Origin: Phaeobacter sp. CECT 5382
GTDB lineage: Bacteria > Pseudomonadota > Alphaproteobacteria > Rhodobacterales > Rhodobacteraceae
DNA length: 64,000 nucleotides
Assembly (NCBI RefSeq): GCF_001457775.1
Contig: NZ_CYSG01000009.1
Span: 1-64,000 of the forward strand
Direction: 5' to 3'
Below, one piece after another: positions 26,011 through 34,615 of the stretch. The position numbers and the translations under genes are program-made. The first letter of the stretch is position 1. Every line of letters begins with the position of its first letter. Under the pieces are notes generated by a model. That model was not told where the DNA came from and did no database searches. It saw nothing but the letters and a program-made list of their open reading frames with translations.

Positions 26011-26025
26011 TTAGAATTGTTCTAA
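26011..26025. promoter_or_regulatory. Iron control element (Irr box) upstream of iscR
   Basis: TTAGAATTGTTCTAA is a perfect TTAGAA-N3-TTCTAA palindrome, the form described for Irr-binding ICE motifs in Rhizobiales and Rhodobacterales. It lies about 105 bases upstream of the iscR start and about 70 bases upstream of the divergent hydrolase gene, in their shared control region. It predicts iron-responsive, Irr-mediated control of the iscR-suf operon. Which promoter it overlaps cannot be told from sequence. Confidence 0.8.
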
Positions 26026-26095
26026 GATGACTGATGGAATTCGTCAAGTATTCCTGAACAGCATCTGCAGAAATAAGAGTAGGATCCACCCACCC

Positions 26096-26749
26096 ATGCC
26101 TGAGGTCATTTTTCCCGGACCCGAAGGCCGCCTGGAAGGCCGCTATCACCCGCAAAAAGAAAAAGACGCCCCCATCGCAATCGTTCTGCATCCGCATCCG
26201 CAGTTCGGTGGCACGATGAACAACAAGGTCGTCTACAATCTGCACTATGCATTCTACAATATGGGATTCACCGTTCTTCGGTTCAATTTCCGTGGCGTAG
26301 GTCGGTCGCAGGGCGAATATGATCAGGGTATTGGTGAGCTGTCCGACGCGGCCTCCGCACTGGACTACCTGCAATCGATGAACAACAACTCCAAGCATTG
26401 CTGGGTTGCGGGTTTCTCGTTCGGCGCCTGGATCGGCATGCAGCTTTTGATGCGCCGACCCGAAATCACCGGATTCATCTCGGTCGCACCGCCCGCCAAT
26501 ATGTATGACTTTTCTTTCCTGGCACCCTGCCCGGCTTCTGGATTGATCATCAATGGTACCGCCGACCGTGTAGCCCCCCCTGCGGATACCGTCGGTCTGG
26601 TGAACAAGCTGCACGAACAAAAGGGTATCACCATCACTCATACCGAGGTCGAAGGGGCTGATCACTTCTTCCAGGGTGAGCACATGGATACGCTGATGAC
26701 TCACACCACCGACTACGTGAAACGCCGTTTGACGGAGAACAGCAGATAA
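26096..26749 (+). CDS. Alpha/beta-hydrolase of the COG2945 type
   Basis: The 217-residue protein shows HPHPQFGGTMNNKVV, FNFRGVGRSQGEYD and the nucleophile elbow GFSFGAW, all typical of this small cytosolic hydrolase family, with INGTADRVAPPAD and a terminal His in GADHFF. I start at ATG 26096 (MPEVIFPGPEG). It is the first of three tightly coupled genes that end with the tandem HD protein; it shares the last base of its stop with the next start. Confidence 0.85.
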   Translation: MPEVIFPGPEGRLEGRYHPQKEKDAPIAIVLHPHPQFGGTMNNKVVYNLHYAFYNMGFTVLRFNFRGVGRSQGEYDQGIGELSDAASALDYLQSMNNNSKHCWVAGFSFGAWIGMQLLMRRPEITGFISVAPPANMYDFSFLAPCPASGLIINGTADRVAPPADTVGLVNKLHEQKGITITHTEVEGADHFFQGEHMDTLMTHTTDYVKRRLTENSR

Positions 26750-26991
26750 TGGGAACCATCGAAACGCTGGGTGAGAAACTGGCTATCGATACGCTCAAGG
26801 TCCAAGACGCCATCGGCGAGGATCGGTTCTACATGGAGGTCGCCCAGGTGCTTGGGGCGGCCTCGCAATCTCTGGAAGAAGCATTTCTGACGGAAATGCG
26901 AGTGCGGCTTGCCGAACGAAAAGCCCGCGAATTCATTGCAGACAAGCTCTCCAGGGTTCAAAAAGATCTCGAACAGAAAGCGCGCGAATGA
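26749..26991 (+). CDS. Small helical protein (80 aa), hypothetical
   Basis: The product is entirely charged and helical in appearance, with no membrane segment (LAERKAREFIADKLSRVQKD near the end). It overlaps the hydrolase stop by one base and the tandem HD gene by four bases, so it is a genuine member of the operon. The family is not recognised. A coiled-coil adaptor role is possible. Confidence 0.75.
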   Translation: MGTIETLGEKLAIDTLKVQDAIGEDRFYMEVAQVLGAASQSLEEAFLTEMRVRLAERKAREFIADKLSRVQKDLEQKARE

Positions 26992-28157
26992 GCGATCGGA
27001 TCAGGGCTCAGTTTGCCTTTTTGCTGGAAGCCGACAAACTACGTGGCATTGAACGCCAAAACCTGATCCTGGACTGTTCCAGACGTGAAAACTCAGCGGA
27101 ACACAGCTGGCATCTGGCGCTCTATGCGCTTGTTCTGGCGCCATTTGCCGATCTGGACGTTGATATCACCCGTGTCATACAAATGCTTTTGCTACATGAT
27201 CTGGTTGAAATTGACGCCGGTGATCACCCGATCAGTGATGCCGTAGACTGGACAGCGGTTGCGCAGGCGGAACAGGCTGCGGCCACCCGGCTTTTTGGAC
27301 TTCTGCCGCCAGATCAGGGCGACAGATTACAAGCACTTTGGTCAGAGTTCGAAGCCAGCGAAAGCGCTGACGCGCTGTTTGCCAAACGTCTAGATCACTG
27401 CCAACCGATTTTTCAGACGCTTTATGGCGCAAGCCCATTGCCCGACCATATCGTCGTCGTGCGCGAGAACCTGTTTGGCGGGCGGGCTGCCGCCCTGCAA
27501 CATGGGTTCCCCCATGCCTTTTATCATGCGCTTGATCTGCTCGGAGAAACCGTTGCTCAGGATAGCACCGGCCTCGACAGTCATTTGCCATTTCTGAACC
27601 AGGCCGATGCCCTGAAAGGTATTGAACGAGCCACCCGGATTGGCGATGGCTCACGGGCTGAAAACTCTGCCGAGCACAGCTGGCACATCATGCTATATGC
27701 TTGGATTTTGGGAGAGCACGCCCACGAGGAGATCGACATTGCGCGGGTCCTGCACATGCTGCTGTTGCATGACATCGTGGAGATAGACGCTGGTGACACC
27801 CCCATCCACGGGGCACAGGATCCAGCTGTGCAGGCTGCGCAAGAGGTCCGGGAACAGCTGGCCGCAGAGCGTCTATTTGGCTTGCTTCCCAGCGATCAGG
27901 GCCGTGTCTTTCACCAGATCTGGACAGAGTTTGAAGCCGCTGAAAGCCCTGATGCTGTCTTTGCGAAATCCATTGATCGCGTACAGCCGGTTCTGTTGAA
28001 TCTTCTGAATGGTGGCGGCAGCTGGATCGACTATGACGTCTCACTGGCACAAGTCGAGGCCCGCGTTGGCGTCAAAGTCAGCCGTGGTGCACCAGAGGTC
28101 TGGAACTATGTACGCGCAGAAATCACCCCCTGGTTCAAAGCCGCTGGCCGTCACTAG
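26988..28157 (+). CDS. Tandem HD-domain protein (two YfbR/HDDC2-like domains)
   Basis: The 389-residue protein contains two complete copies of an HD phosphohydrolase domain related to 5'-deoxynucleotidases (YfbR/HDDC2). Copy 1 has ENSAEHSWH at 34-42 and HDLVEIDAGD at 70-79; copy 2 has ENSAEHSWH at 225-233 and HDIVEIDAGD at 261-270, an offset of 191 residues. Shared tails LFGLLPxDQG and FEAxES confirm duplication. Both metal-binding sets look intact. Family members usually carry a single domain and dimerise; here a fused pseudo-dimer is likely. A deoxynucleoside monophosphate substrate is inference. Confidence 0.88.
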   Translation: MSDRIRAQFAFLLEADKLRGIERQNLILDCSRRENSAEHSWHLALYALVLAPFADLDVDITRVIQMLLLHDLVEIDAGDHPISDAVDWTAVAQAEQAAATRLFGLLPPDQGDRLQALWSEFEASESADALFAKRLDHCQPIFQTLYGASPLPDHIVVVRENLFGGRAAALQHGFPHAFYHALDLLGETVAQDSTGLDSHLPFLNQADALKGIERATRIGDGSRAENSAEHSWHIMLYAWILGEHAHEEIDIARVLHMLLLHDIVEIDAGDTPIHGAQDPAVQAAQEVREQLAAERLFGLLPSDQGRVFHQIWTEFEAAESPDAVFAKSIDRVQPVLLNLLNGGGSWIDYDVSLAQVEARVGVKVSRGAPEVWNYVRAEITPWFKAAGRH

Positions 28158-28252
28158 ATCGATTGCCATCGCGCCATTGGCTGAGTGAACATTGATAGAA
28201 ATGCCATCGCCTTTGGCTGAATTTACGCCTGCGCAAAAACTCTCAAACAAAA

Positions 28253-28284
28253 TGGGAGCCTGAAACAGGCTCCCACTCTATTTT
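28253..28284. terminator. Bidirectional intrinsic terminator
   Basis: TGGGAGCCTG (28253-28262) pairs perfectly with CAGGCTCCCA (28266-28275) around AAA. It is followed by CTCTATTTTG on the plus strand and by TTTTG on the minus strand. It ends the tandem-HD operon and the convergent chemoreceptor gene. Confidence 0.85.
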
Positions 28285-28323
28285 GCGCAGCGCGCTCCTC
28301 ATGTCTCACACCGACAGATGTCT

Positions 28324-29907
28324 TTATCCGAAAGCTCTTAGCTGGTCTCCTTCGGCGGCTGACCATGACACAGCAGCACTCTCTTCCAATTGAAAGTTAG
28401 ACAGGCTTCCCGCAAGCTCGCGGGCTTTTTCATCCATGGTCATGCTCATCGCGGTCATCTCTTCGACCATAGCCGCATTTGTCTGTGTTGCCCCGTCCAG
28501 CGTGCCTAGGGCGGTGGCCATTTCCGACAAGGCCGACGCCTGTTCAGCCGCTGTTCCCGAAATGGCTTCGATCAACCGGTTGGTATCCGAAACACCTGTC
28601 ACGATATCCTGCAGCGCCTCGCCTGCCTGATTGACCAGTTCAGATCCATCCTGAACCTGTGACGCGCTGGTACTGATCAGTGATTTCACCTCATTGGCGG
28701 CGGTCGCCGTGCGCTGCGCCAGGGCACGCACTTCGGCCGCCACAACAGCAAATCCGCGACCGCTTTCGCCGGCTCTTGCGGCCTCGACCCCGGCATTCAG
28801 GGCCAGCAGGTTGGTCTGAAAGGAAATATCTTCGATCACATTGATAATAGTCGAGATCTCTCCAGAAGATTTCTCGATGCTGCCCATGGCGTCGACAGCT
28901 TTGGCCATCAGCTCGCCATTCTTCAAAGCACCATCATAGGCCGTGCGCGCATTGCTTGCCGCCTGCGACGAATCCTCTGCACTTTTCTTGACGGATTCGC
29001 TCAGCTCGGTCAGGGCAGATGTGGTCTGCGTCAATGTCGCCGCCTGTGACTCGGTCCGGGCAGACAGGCTTTGGACTGATTCAGATACCGATTCCGCATT
29101 GCTGCGGAATTCACCGGAAATCGATACCGCAAGGCCAAGGCTGCCGGTCAGACTTTCAGACAAGCTGTTGAAGTTATTACGCAGGGCTTCGTATTCACTG
29201 GGGAAAGCCGTGTCGATATGGGCGCAAAGCTCACCTGCAGACATGCGCTGCAGGCTGGTGCCCACTACGGTTACGACATTTTCAGTATCCTGCTTGCTGC
29301 GCAGCGCTTCATCCTGGGCGTGTTCGGCCTTTTCTGCCTGTTCGCGCACCGCGACTTGCTGTTGTTCAAGGGCGGCATCCGCAGCACGACGCTGCAGCAT
29401 GCTGATCAACAAGATGGCAGTTTCCATCACCACGATAACAGCATGAAGAACGGTTCGGTACAGGTTGTCCATCAGTGTCCCGCCCGGATAGACCAGCGTG
29501 GGAAGCAACAGGCTAAAGGAGATATGATGCACGGCAATCAGTCCGGCGGCAAACAGCATGGCGGCCGGATTGGACAGGGTTGAAACCACTGCCAGAACAG
29601 CAAAATACATCATGTGGCTGTCAATTTGCCAGGCGTGCCCGGTAAATGAAGTCGAAAACAGCACACTATGGGCGACAAAGCAAAAGGCCAGAACAAAGTC
29701 TCGCTGTGTTTCGGGCATCTTCTGCGTTAGATAAGCCAGCCCGCCAACTGCGAGGCTGAGCGCGGTCAGGACATACCAGTCCATTGCCGGGTTCAAAAAT
29801 AGGGCAACCAGTGTCGGCGCCGGCATCAAGGCCCAGATCGCAACGATCTGAAATTGCCGCTGACCCGAGCGACCTGCCATATTCTCATTCTGGTCAAGTT
29901 CACGCAT
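28324..29907 (-). CDS. Methyl-accepting chemotaxis protein
   Basis: The 527-residue receptor has an N-terminal membrane domain of about six segments (residues about 22-170, without a large periplasmic sensor), a coiled linker, a HAMP-like region and a complete signalling domain with the hairpin tip [21 protein letters not shown] final FQLEES segment precedes a short tail. The many-segment membrane sensor suggests it reads a membrane or energy-related signal. No che genes are nearby. Confidence 0.9.
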   Translation of the reverse strand: MRELDQNENMAGRSGQRQFQIVAIWALMPAPTLVALFLNPAMDWYVLTALSLAVGGLAYLTQKMPETQRDFVLAFCFVAHSVLFSTSFTGHAWQIDSHMMYFAVLAVVSTLSNPAAMLFAAGLIAVHHISFSLLLPTLVYPGGTLMDNLYRTVLHAVIVVMETAILLISMLQRRAADAALEQQQVAVREQAEKAEHAQDEALRSKQDTENVVTVVGTSLQRMSAGELCAHIDTAFPSEYEALRNNFNSLSESLTGSLGLAVSISGEFRSNAESVSESVQSLSARTESQAATLTQTTSALTELSESVKKSAEDSSQAASNARTAYDGALKNGELMAKAVDAMGSIEKSSGEISTIINVIEDISFQTNLLALNAGVEAARAGESGRGFAVVAAEVRALAQRTATAANEVKSLISTSASQVQDGSELVNQAGEALQDIVTGVSDTNRLIEAISGTAAEQASALSEMATALGTLDGATQTNAAMVEEMTAMSMTMDEKARELAGSLSNFQLEESAAVSWSAAEGDQLRAFG

Positions 29908-29926
29908 TGAACCGCCTATCCTCTAG

Positions 29927-30226
29927 CTATTGCGCACAAAGCTGTGCAACCGTTTTCCCATCCAAAACAAACCAGGCACCATTTTCCCTAAGCCGTTTGG
30001 CATCAGCGGGATTTGTTAAAACCGTCAACGCCCCAAAAGGCGCTGTTTCCGGCGAGATTTCGAACAGTCCCGCGCTTGAGACGATCGAAGCAGCACTTGG
30101 CCCCCAGGGGAGGGTCACAACCAGCACTGGTTCACCAGCCCGCAGGGAATTGCTTCCGAACAGCACCAGAACCGGGGCCAGAAGCATCGACAAAAACGCC
30201 AGGGAACAAAAAATCAGATGCCGCAT
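29927..30226 (-). CDS. Hypothetical exported protein (99 aa)
   Basis: The product begins with a clear signal or anchor segment (LIFCSLAFLSMLLAPVLVLF) and then a small domain (VLVVTLPWGPSAASIV; LTNPADAKRLRENGAWFVLD). GGAAGGCGG lies six bases before the ATG at 30226, which is why I prefer it to the TTG at 30241. It sits 19 bases upstream of the chemoreceptor on the same strand and may be co-transcribed. No family is recognised. Confidence 0.65.
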   Translation of the reverse strand: MRHLIFCSLAFLSMLLAPVLVLFGSNSLRAGEPVLVVTLPWGPSAASIVSSAGLFEISPETAPFGALTVLTNPADAKRLRENGAWFVLDGKTVAQLCAQ

Positions 30227-30525
30227 AGATCCGCCTTCCAAAGCAGTTATGCTGGCGAAAGTTCATAATACGTTACTGAAATACATTTTTCCGGCCACAG
30301 TTCCGGCCAAAACGGAGAACAACGTGGCGCTCCAATCATCAAAGGCCCATAAAATTAGGATCAATCCGCCTCGTGGAAGAATTGCGCGCCAGATCGTGAA
30401 AATGCAATCTTTAGAAGACGGCGTTCCGCTTGGCCCCTTCGCCTCACAGCTGCTGAAGCTCCGGTCCGCCTACGGAAACTGCTGGTCAGTCTTCGCAGAT
30501 TTGGTCAACTTCGTGACTATCCGGA

Positions 30526-31305
30526 TCAAAGGGCCGGATCAAAGGGGCAGACTTGTACTCCGGAACGGGTAAGGGTCAGGAATTCACCCGGTTTCAATTC
30601 CTGCCACCCGGCCTGGTCCTGCTCCAAAGGCTCCGAGACCACAGCCCAGCCTTGATGGGTTTCACTCCAGCGATAGTAAAGCGACGGCGCCAAATGATCT
30701 GAGGAATAGCGCGCTGCATAAAGAGCATGACCATCTGACAACGCTGCCGAGAGCCGCATGTGCGGTGTTGTTCCACGACTGCGTGACAAGGCTTCCATCT
30801 TGGCAACAGCCCGTTCCAGGGCAACCAGTGGGTCGCGGTCCAGCCCCTCCTTGAGAGCAATCAGAAACAAGACTTCGCTATCGGTAGCCCCTTTGCGATG
30901 GCTATAGAGCTCATCCGGGACACACATATCGGCGTAGCGTCGAAAATTCTCAAAGCCACCGATCTGTCCGTTGTGCATGAACGTCCAGCGGTCTGCAGCG
31001 AAAGGATGGCAATTGTTCCGGCTTATGGCCGATCCGGTGGAGGCACGTACATGCGATAGGAACAGGCCGGATTTCACCTGCTGCGCCACGGCGCGAAGGT
31101 TGGTATCGGACCAAGCAGGATAAACATCGCGATACAGCCCTGGCTGCTCTTTGTGGCCGTACCAGGCAACGCCAAACCCATCACCATTGGTACTTGTCTT
31201 GCACTCTGTGGCTTCCTGGCTCTGGGCGACCAGGGAGTGACCCGGGCGCGATATGATGTCTTCTAGAAAAATCGGCGATCCGAGATAGGCAGCCCAGCGA
31301 CACAT
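30526..31305 (-). CDS. Class II glutamine amidotransferase (YafJ/EgtC-like)
   Basis: The 259-residue protein starts MCRWAAYLGSP; after removal of Met the Cys2 becomes the N-terminal nucleophile of the Ntn-type glutaminase domain. NGDGFGVAWYG, LSHVRASTGSAIS and FMHNGQIGGFENFRR are the glutamine-site motifs. Only the glutaminase domain is present, as in YafJ. Its amination partner is not in the window. The control side (30227-30525 lies downstream) shows two TTCCGGCCA repeats near 30289 and 30301 but no convincing gene. Confidence 0.88.
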   Translation of the reverse strand: MCRWAAYLGSPIFLEDIISRPGHSLVAQSQEATECKTSTNGDGFGVAWYGHKEQPGLYRDVYPAWSDTNLRAVAQQVKSGLFLSHVRASTGSAISRNNCHPFAADRWTFMHNGQIGGFENFRRYADMCVPDELYSHRKGATDSEVLFLIALKEGLDRDPLVALERAVAKMEALSRSRGTTPHMRLSAALSDGHALYAARYSSDHLAPSLYYRWSETHQGWAVVSEPLEQDQAGWQELKPGEFLTLTRSGVQVCPFDPAL

Positions 31306-31695
31306 AGGTAGTCAACTCCTAACAAAAACACGATGCAGACCAGCCCAACCAGCGCCGAGAAAATCACCCCCGAGGTCTTGGGGTCCCTGGGGCCAGAACC
31401 GTGAGGTATGAAAAACTGAAGGCGTTCCAGTCTTGGCGTCGACCTACCTGCACTTGCGCAAAACGTCGACACCACCGACCGCACAGGTACCTGTTCACCC
31501 CTGCAACACCAGAAGTCTTCGAACCGTCTGGCGATCTCCCTGAGAAAGCTGACTGGCTGGGTACAGCGAGCGCAACAGACAGCGTCGAACAGATGCAGGC
31601 CGAGATCAACGGAGGCAATTGCTAAGATGCGCTGGCTCATGCAAAGAGGCCAGCAGACGCCTTCCCACCTCCGTGCCTATCCAAAGGATGCGACG
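31306..31695. other. Intergenic stretch without a convincing gene
   Basis: The 390 bases between the amidotransferase and the SMR pump contain short frames on both strands, but none has a good ribosome site, recognisable motif or typical codon use. A short hydrophobic minus-strand frame (31290-31370) could be a chance product. It probably holds promoters for both flanking genes. I see no clear hairpin terminator. Confidence 0.45.
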
Positions 31696-32031
31696 ATGCC
31701 TGTTCACTATATCTACCTTGCTCTCGCGGTTATCGCTGAAACCATCGGCACCACTGCCGTGCAGGCCAGTCAGCAATTCACCCGGCTGGGACCTTCGCTG
31801 CTAGTACTTCTCTCCTACGGTATCTCCTTCTACCTTTTGGGACAGACCCTGAAATATATGCCGGTCGGCATCGTCTACGCGATTTGGGCCGGGGTCGGCA
31901 TTGTGCTGATCGCCCTCATTGGTCTAGTTGTGTTTGGTCAAAAACTGGATCTTCCGGCGATGTTGGGCATCGGATTGATCGTAACTGGCGTTTTGGTCAT
32001 TCATCTGTTCTCGAATTCTTCTACCCACTGA
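31696..32031 (+). CDS. Small multidrug resistance (SMR) family transporter
   Basis: The 111-residue protein has four membrane segments. The essential glutamate is in YLALAVIAETIGTTA (residue 15) and the conserved YAIWAGVGIVLIALIG segment forms the third/fourth helix region. This fits the EmrE/SugE family, with the AETIGT motif typical of Qac-type members. ATG 31696 has AAAGGA eight bases upstream. It would export cationic or guanidinium-type compounds in exchange for protons. Confidence 0.9.
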   Translation: MPVHYIYLALAVIAETIGTTAVQASQQFTRLGPSLLVLLSYGISFYLLGQTLKYMPVGIVYAIWAGVGIVLIALIGLVVFGQKLDLPAMLGIGLIVTGVLVIHLFSNSSTH

Positions 32032-32180
32032 AGAATTCCCTACGAAGCCAAAATAGCCTTCAAACCTGCGGCAGAGTTGCAGCTTTTGCAGTTGAACCGG
32101 TTTAGAGCGCATTTCTGCTGGCCTTTGGCGCTGTATCGGGCTATGGGCGGCGCAACTTCCTTACAAAGGCTGACGACGTC

Positions 32181-33998
32181 ATGGACATGCGCAACATTGC
32201 GATCATTGCTCACGTGGACCACGGGAAAACCACCCTGGTCGATGAGCTTCTGAAACAATCCGGCGCCTTTCGCGAAAACCAGGCTGTGGCAGAACGTGCC
32301 ATGGACAGCGACGACCTGGAACGCGAACGGGGCATTACCATCTTTGCCAAACCCACCTCGGTGGAATGGAACGGCACCCGTATCAACATCGTAGACACCC
32401 CCGGCCACGCCGACTTTGGTGGCGAAGTTGAGCGTATCTTGTCGATGGTAGACGGTGTTGTCCTGCTGGTGGATGCTGCCGAAGGCCCGATGCCACAGAC
32501 CAAATTCGTGACCTCCAAGGCCTTGGCCCTGGGTCTGCGCCCCATTGTGGTGCTGAACAAGGTCGACAAAGGTGACGCCGAGCCTGACCGTGCCCTAGAT
32601 GAGTGCTTTGACCTCTTTGCCTCGCTTGACGCCACCGAAGATCAGCTCGACTTCCCACATATGTATGCTTCTGGCCGCTCTGGCTGGGCCGATGCAGAAC
32701 TCGACGGTCCCCGCAAGGATCTGCACGCACTGTTCAATCTTATCGTGAACCACGTGCCAGAGCCAAAGCAGATCAAGCACCAGAACGAAGATTTCCGCAT
32801 GCTGGCTACAACACTGGGCTCTGACCCCTTTGTTGGCCGTCTGCTGACCGGCCGTGTTGAGACTGGCACCCTGAAGGTTGGCGCGACCGTGCAGGCCCTG
32901 TCCCGCATCGGCCAAAAGATCGAACAGTTCCGCGTCACCAAAATTCAGGCCTTCCGTGGCTTGGCCCAGCAGGACATCGATGAAGCCCAGGCTGGCGATA
33001 TCGTCTCGCTTGCCGGCATGTCCAAAGCAACCGTGGCCGACACCATCTGTGCCCTGGCCGTGGAAGAACCCCTGGAAGCGCAGCCGATTGATCCACCCAC
33101 CATCACCGTGACCTTTGGCATCAACGACAGCCCCCTGGCAGGTCGTGACGGTAAAAAGGTTCAGTCGCGCGTCATCCGTGACCGCCTGATGAAAGAAGCC
33201 GAAGGCAACGTCGCAATCAAAATCACCGACACTCCCGGTGGGGATGCCTTTGAAGTCGCCGGTCGTGGCGAACTCCAGATGGGTGTTCTGATCGAGAACA
33301 TGCGTCGCGAAGGCTTTGAGTTGTCGATCTCGCGCCCACAGGTTCTGATGAAAGAAGTCGATGGCGTCCGCATGGAGCCAATCGAAGAAGCAACCATCGA
33401 CGTGGATGACGAATACTCCGGTGCAGTCATCGAGAAAATCACCGGTGCCCGCAAGGGTGAGCTGGTCGAAATGCGTCCTGCCGGTGCCGGCAAGACCCGT
33501 ATCATCGCTCATGTGCCGTCGCGCGGCCTGATCGGCTATCACGGTGAGTTCCTGACCGACACGCGCGGTACAGGCGTGTTGAACCGCGTCTTCCACGGCT
33601 GGGCTCCGCATAAGGGCTCTATCCCGGGTCGTCGCGCTGGTGTTTTGCTGTCCATGGAAAGCGGCCAGTCCGTGGCCTATGCGCTGTGGAACCTGGAAGA
33701 TCGCGGCAAGATGTTCATCGGCTCACAAGTCGATGTCTACACCGGCATGATCATTGGTGAACACTCCCGTGAAAACGATCTGGAAGTGAACCCGCTGAAG
33801 GGTAAAAAGCTCACCAACGTTCGGGCTTCGGGCACCGACGAAGCTGTGCGATTGACCACCCCTGTCACGCTGTCTCTGGAAGAGGCGATTGCCTATATCA
33901 ACGACGACGAGCTGGTGGAAGTAACGCCAAATTCGATCCGCCTGCGCAAACGCTATCTCGACCCGCATGAGCGTAAGCGGATGGCCCGCAACGGTTAA
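32181..33998 (+). CDS. typA: Ribosome-associated GTPase TypA/BipA
   Basis: The 605-residue translational GTPase has G1 [12 protein letters not shown]3 [11 protein letters not shown] and G4 [10 protein letters not shown], followed by EF-G-like domains and the BipA-specific C-terminal region ([18 protein letters not shown]). It acts in late ribosome assembly and in stress and low-temperature growth. Length is normal. A strong terminator follows the stop codon. Confidence 0.96.
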   Translation: MDMRNIAIIAHVDHGKTTLVDELLKQSGAFRENQAVAERAMDSDDLERERGITIFAKPTSVEWNGTRINIVDTPGHADFGGEVERILSMVDGVVLLVDAAEGPMPQTKFVTSKALALGLRPIVVLNKVDKGDAEPDRALDECFDLFASLDATEDQLDFPHMYASGRSGWADAELDGPRKDLHALFNLIVNHVPEPKQIKHQNEDFRMLATTLGSDPFVGRLLTGRVETGTLKVGATVQALSRIGQKIEQFRVTKIQAFRGLAQQDIDEAQAGDIVSLAGMSKATVADTICALAVEEPLEAQPIDPPTITVTFGINDSPLAGRDGKKVQSRVIRDRLMKEAEGNVAIKITDTPGGDAFEVAGRGELQMGVLIENMRREGFELSISRPQVLMKEVDGVRMEPIEEATIDVDDEYSGAVIEKITGARKGELVEMRPAGAGKTRIIAHVPSRGLIGYHGEFLTDTRGTGVLNRVFHGWAPHKGSIPGRRAGVLLSMESGQSVAYALWNLEDRGKMFIGSQVDVYTGMIIGEHSRENDLEVNPLKGKKLTNVRASGTDEAVRLTTPVTLSLEEAIAYINDDELVEVTPNSIRLRKRYLDPHERKRMARNG

Positions 33999-34023
33999 TC
34001 CGACCTTTGATTGAACACATTGA

Positions 34024-34052
34024 AAGGGCGCCCGTTTGTGGTGCCCTTTTTT
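34024..34052 (+). terminator. Intrinsic terminator of typA
   Basis: AAGGGCGCC (34024-34032) pairs with GGTGCCCTT (34040-34048), with one G-U pair, around CGTTTGT. A T-tract to 34052 follows. Its sequence is almost the exact inverse of the terminator at 34086-34116. Confidence 0.9.
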
Positions 34053-34085
34053 ATGTCTCAGAAACATGTAAATCCCGGCCACGGG

Positions 34086-34116
34086 AAAACAAAAAGGGCA
34101 CCACAAACGGGTGCCC
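34086..34116 (-). terminator. Intrinsic terminator of the DUF1330 gene
   Basis: On the minus strand GGGCACC (34116-34110) pairs with GGTGCCC (34102-34096) around a seven-base loop, followed by TTTTTGTTTT. It is convergent with the typA terminator and shares the loop sequence CGTTTGT. Confidence 0.88.
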
Positions 34117-34156
34117 TCTAGGATATCCTAGATTAAATACTTGCCGACAGCAGATA

Positions 34157-34444
34157 CTATTCGCTGGTCTCCACCACCATCAGTTCGCGCTCAGAGGCAC
34201 CACGGGCATGATCGAGCGCCTCTTGATATTCCGGGCTGTTGTAGCAGTCGACGGCGGCCTCGACGCTGGGGAATTTTGCCACCACATTGCGTGGGCGTTC
34301 CTTGCCCTCAAGCTGAACAAAACGACCGCCACGGGCGATGAATTCACCACCGGCCTTAGCAATGGCTGGGCCAGCAAGTTTGGCGTATTTGCCATAGGCC
34401 TCTTCGTCGGTGACGGTGACATGTGCAATCCAAAGTGCGGGCAT
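34157..34444 (-). CDS. DUF1330 family protein
   Basis: The 95-residue protein has the ferredoxin-like alpha/beta DUF1330 pattern: ALWIAHVTVTDEEAYGKYA, then GGEFIARGGRFVQLEGK, RPRNVVAKFPSVEAAVDCYN and SPEYQEALDHARGASERELMVVE. GGAGG lies just upstream of ATG 34444. The family's function is unsettled. It is a single gene between alaS and typA. Confidence 0.88.
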   Translation of the reverse strand: MPALWIAHVTVTDEEAYGKYAKLAGPAIAKAGGEFIARGGRFVQLEGKERPRNVVAKFPSVEAAVDCYNSPEYQEALDHARGASERELMVVETSE

Positions 34445-34536
34445 GGGGGATCCTCCGATAACTGCCTTGCTTGCCAGCAGCATAGGCATTTCTTCCCGGA
34501 GGTCGATTGCAATTTGACCAATTGGTCCAGTTTGAA

Positions 34537-34571
34537 TGAAAGCCGCCCGCGAACCAAAGGCAGGCGGGCGG
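34537..34571 (-). terminator. Probable terminator downstream of alaS
   Basis: On the minus strand CCGCCCGC (34571-34564) pairs with GCGGGCGG (34550-34543), followed by CTTTCATT. The T-tract is weak, so termination may be partial. Confidence 0.55.
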
Positions 34572-34615
34572 ACTGAAACATCTGGTTGGGCGAAATGCCC
34601 CGTCGCAGTAGCGGC

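Noticed and set aside
30324-30572. GTG-started frame of 82 codons with GGAGA upstream
   Set aside because: It runs into the end of the amidotransferase gene and shows no family or clear coding bias.
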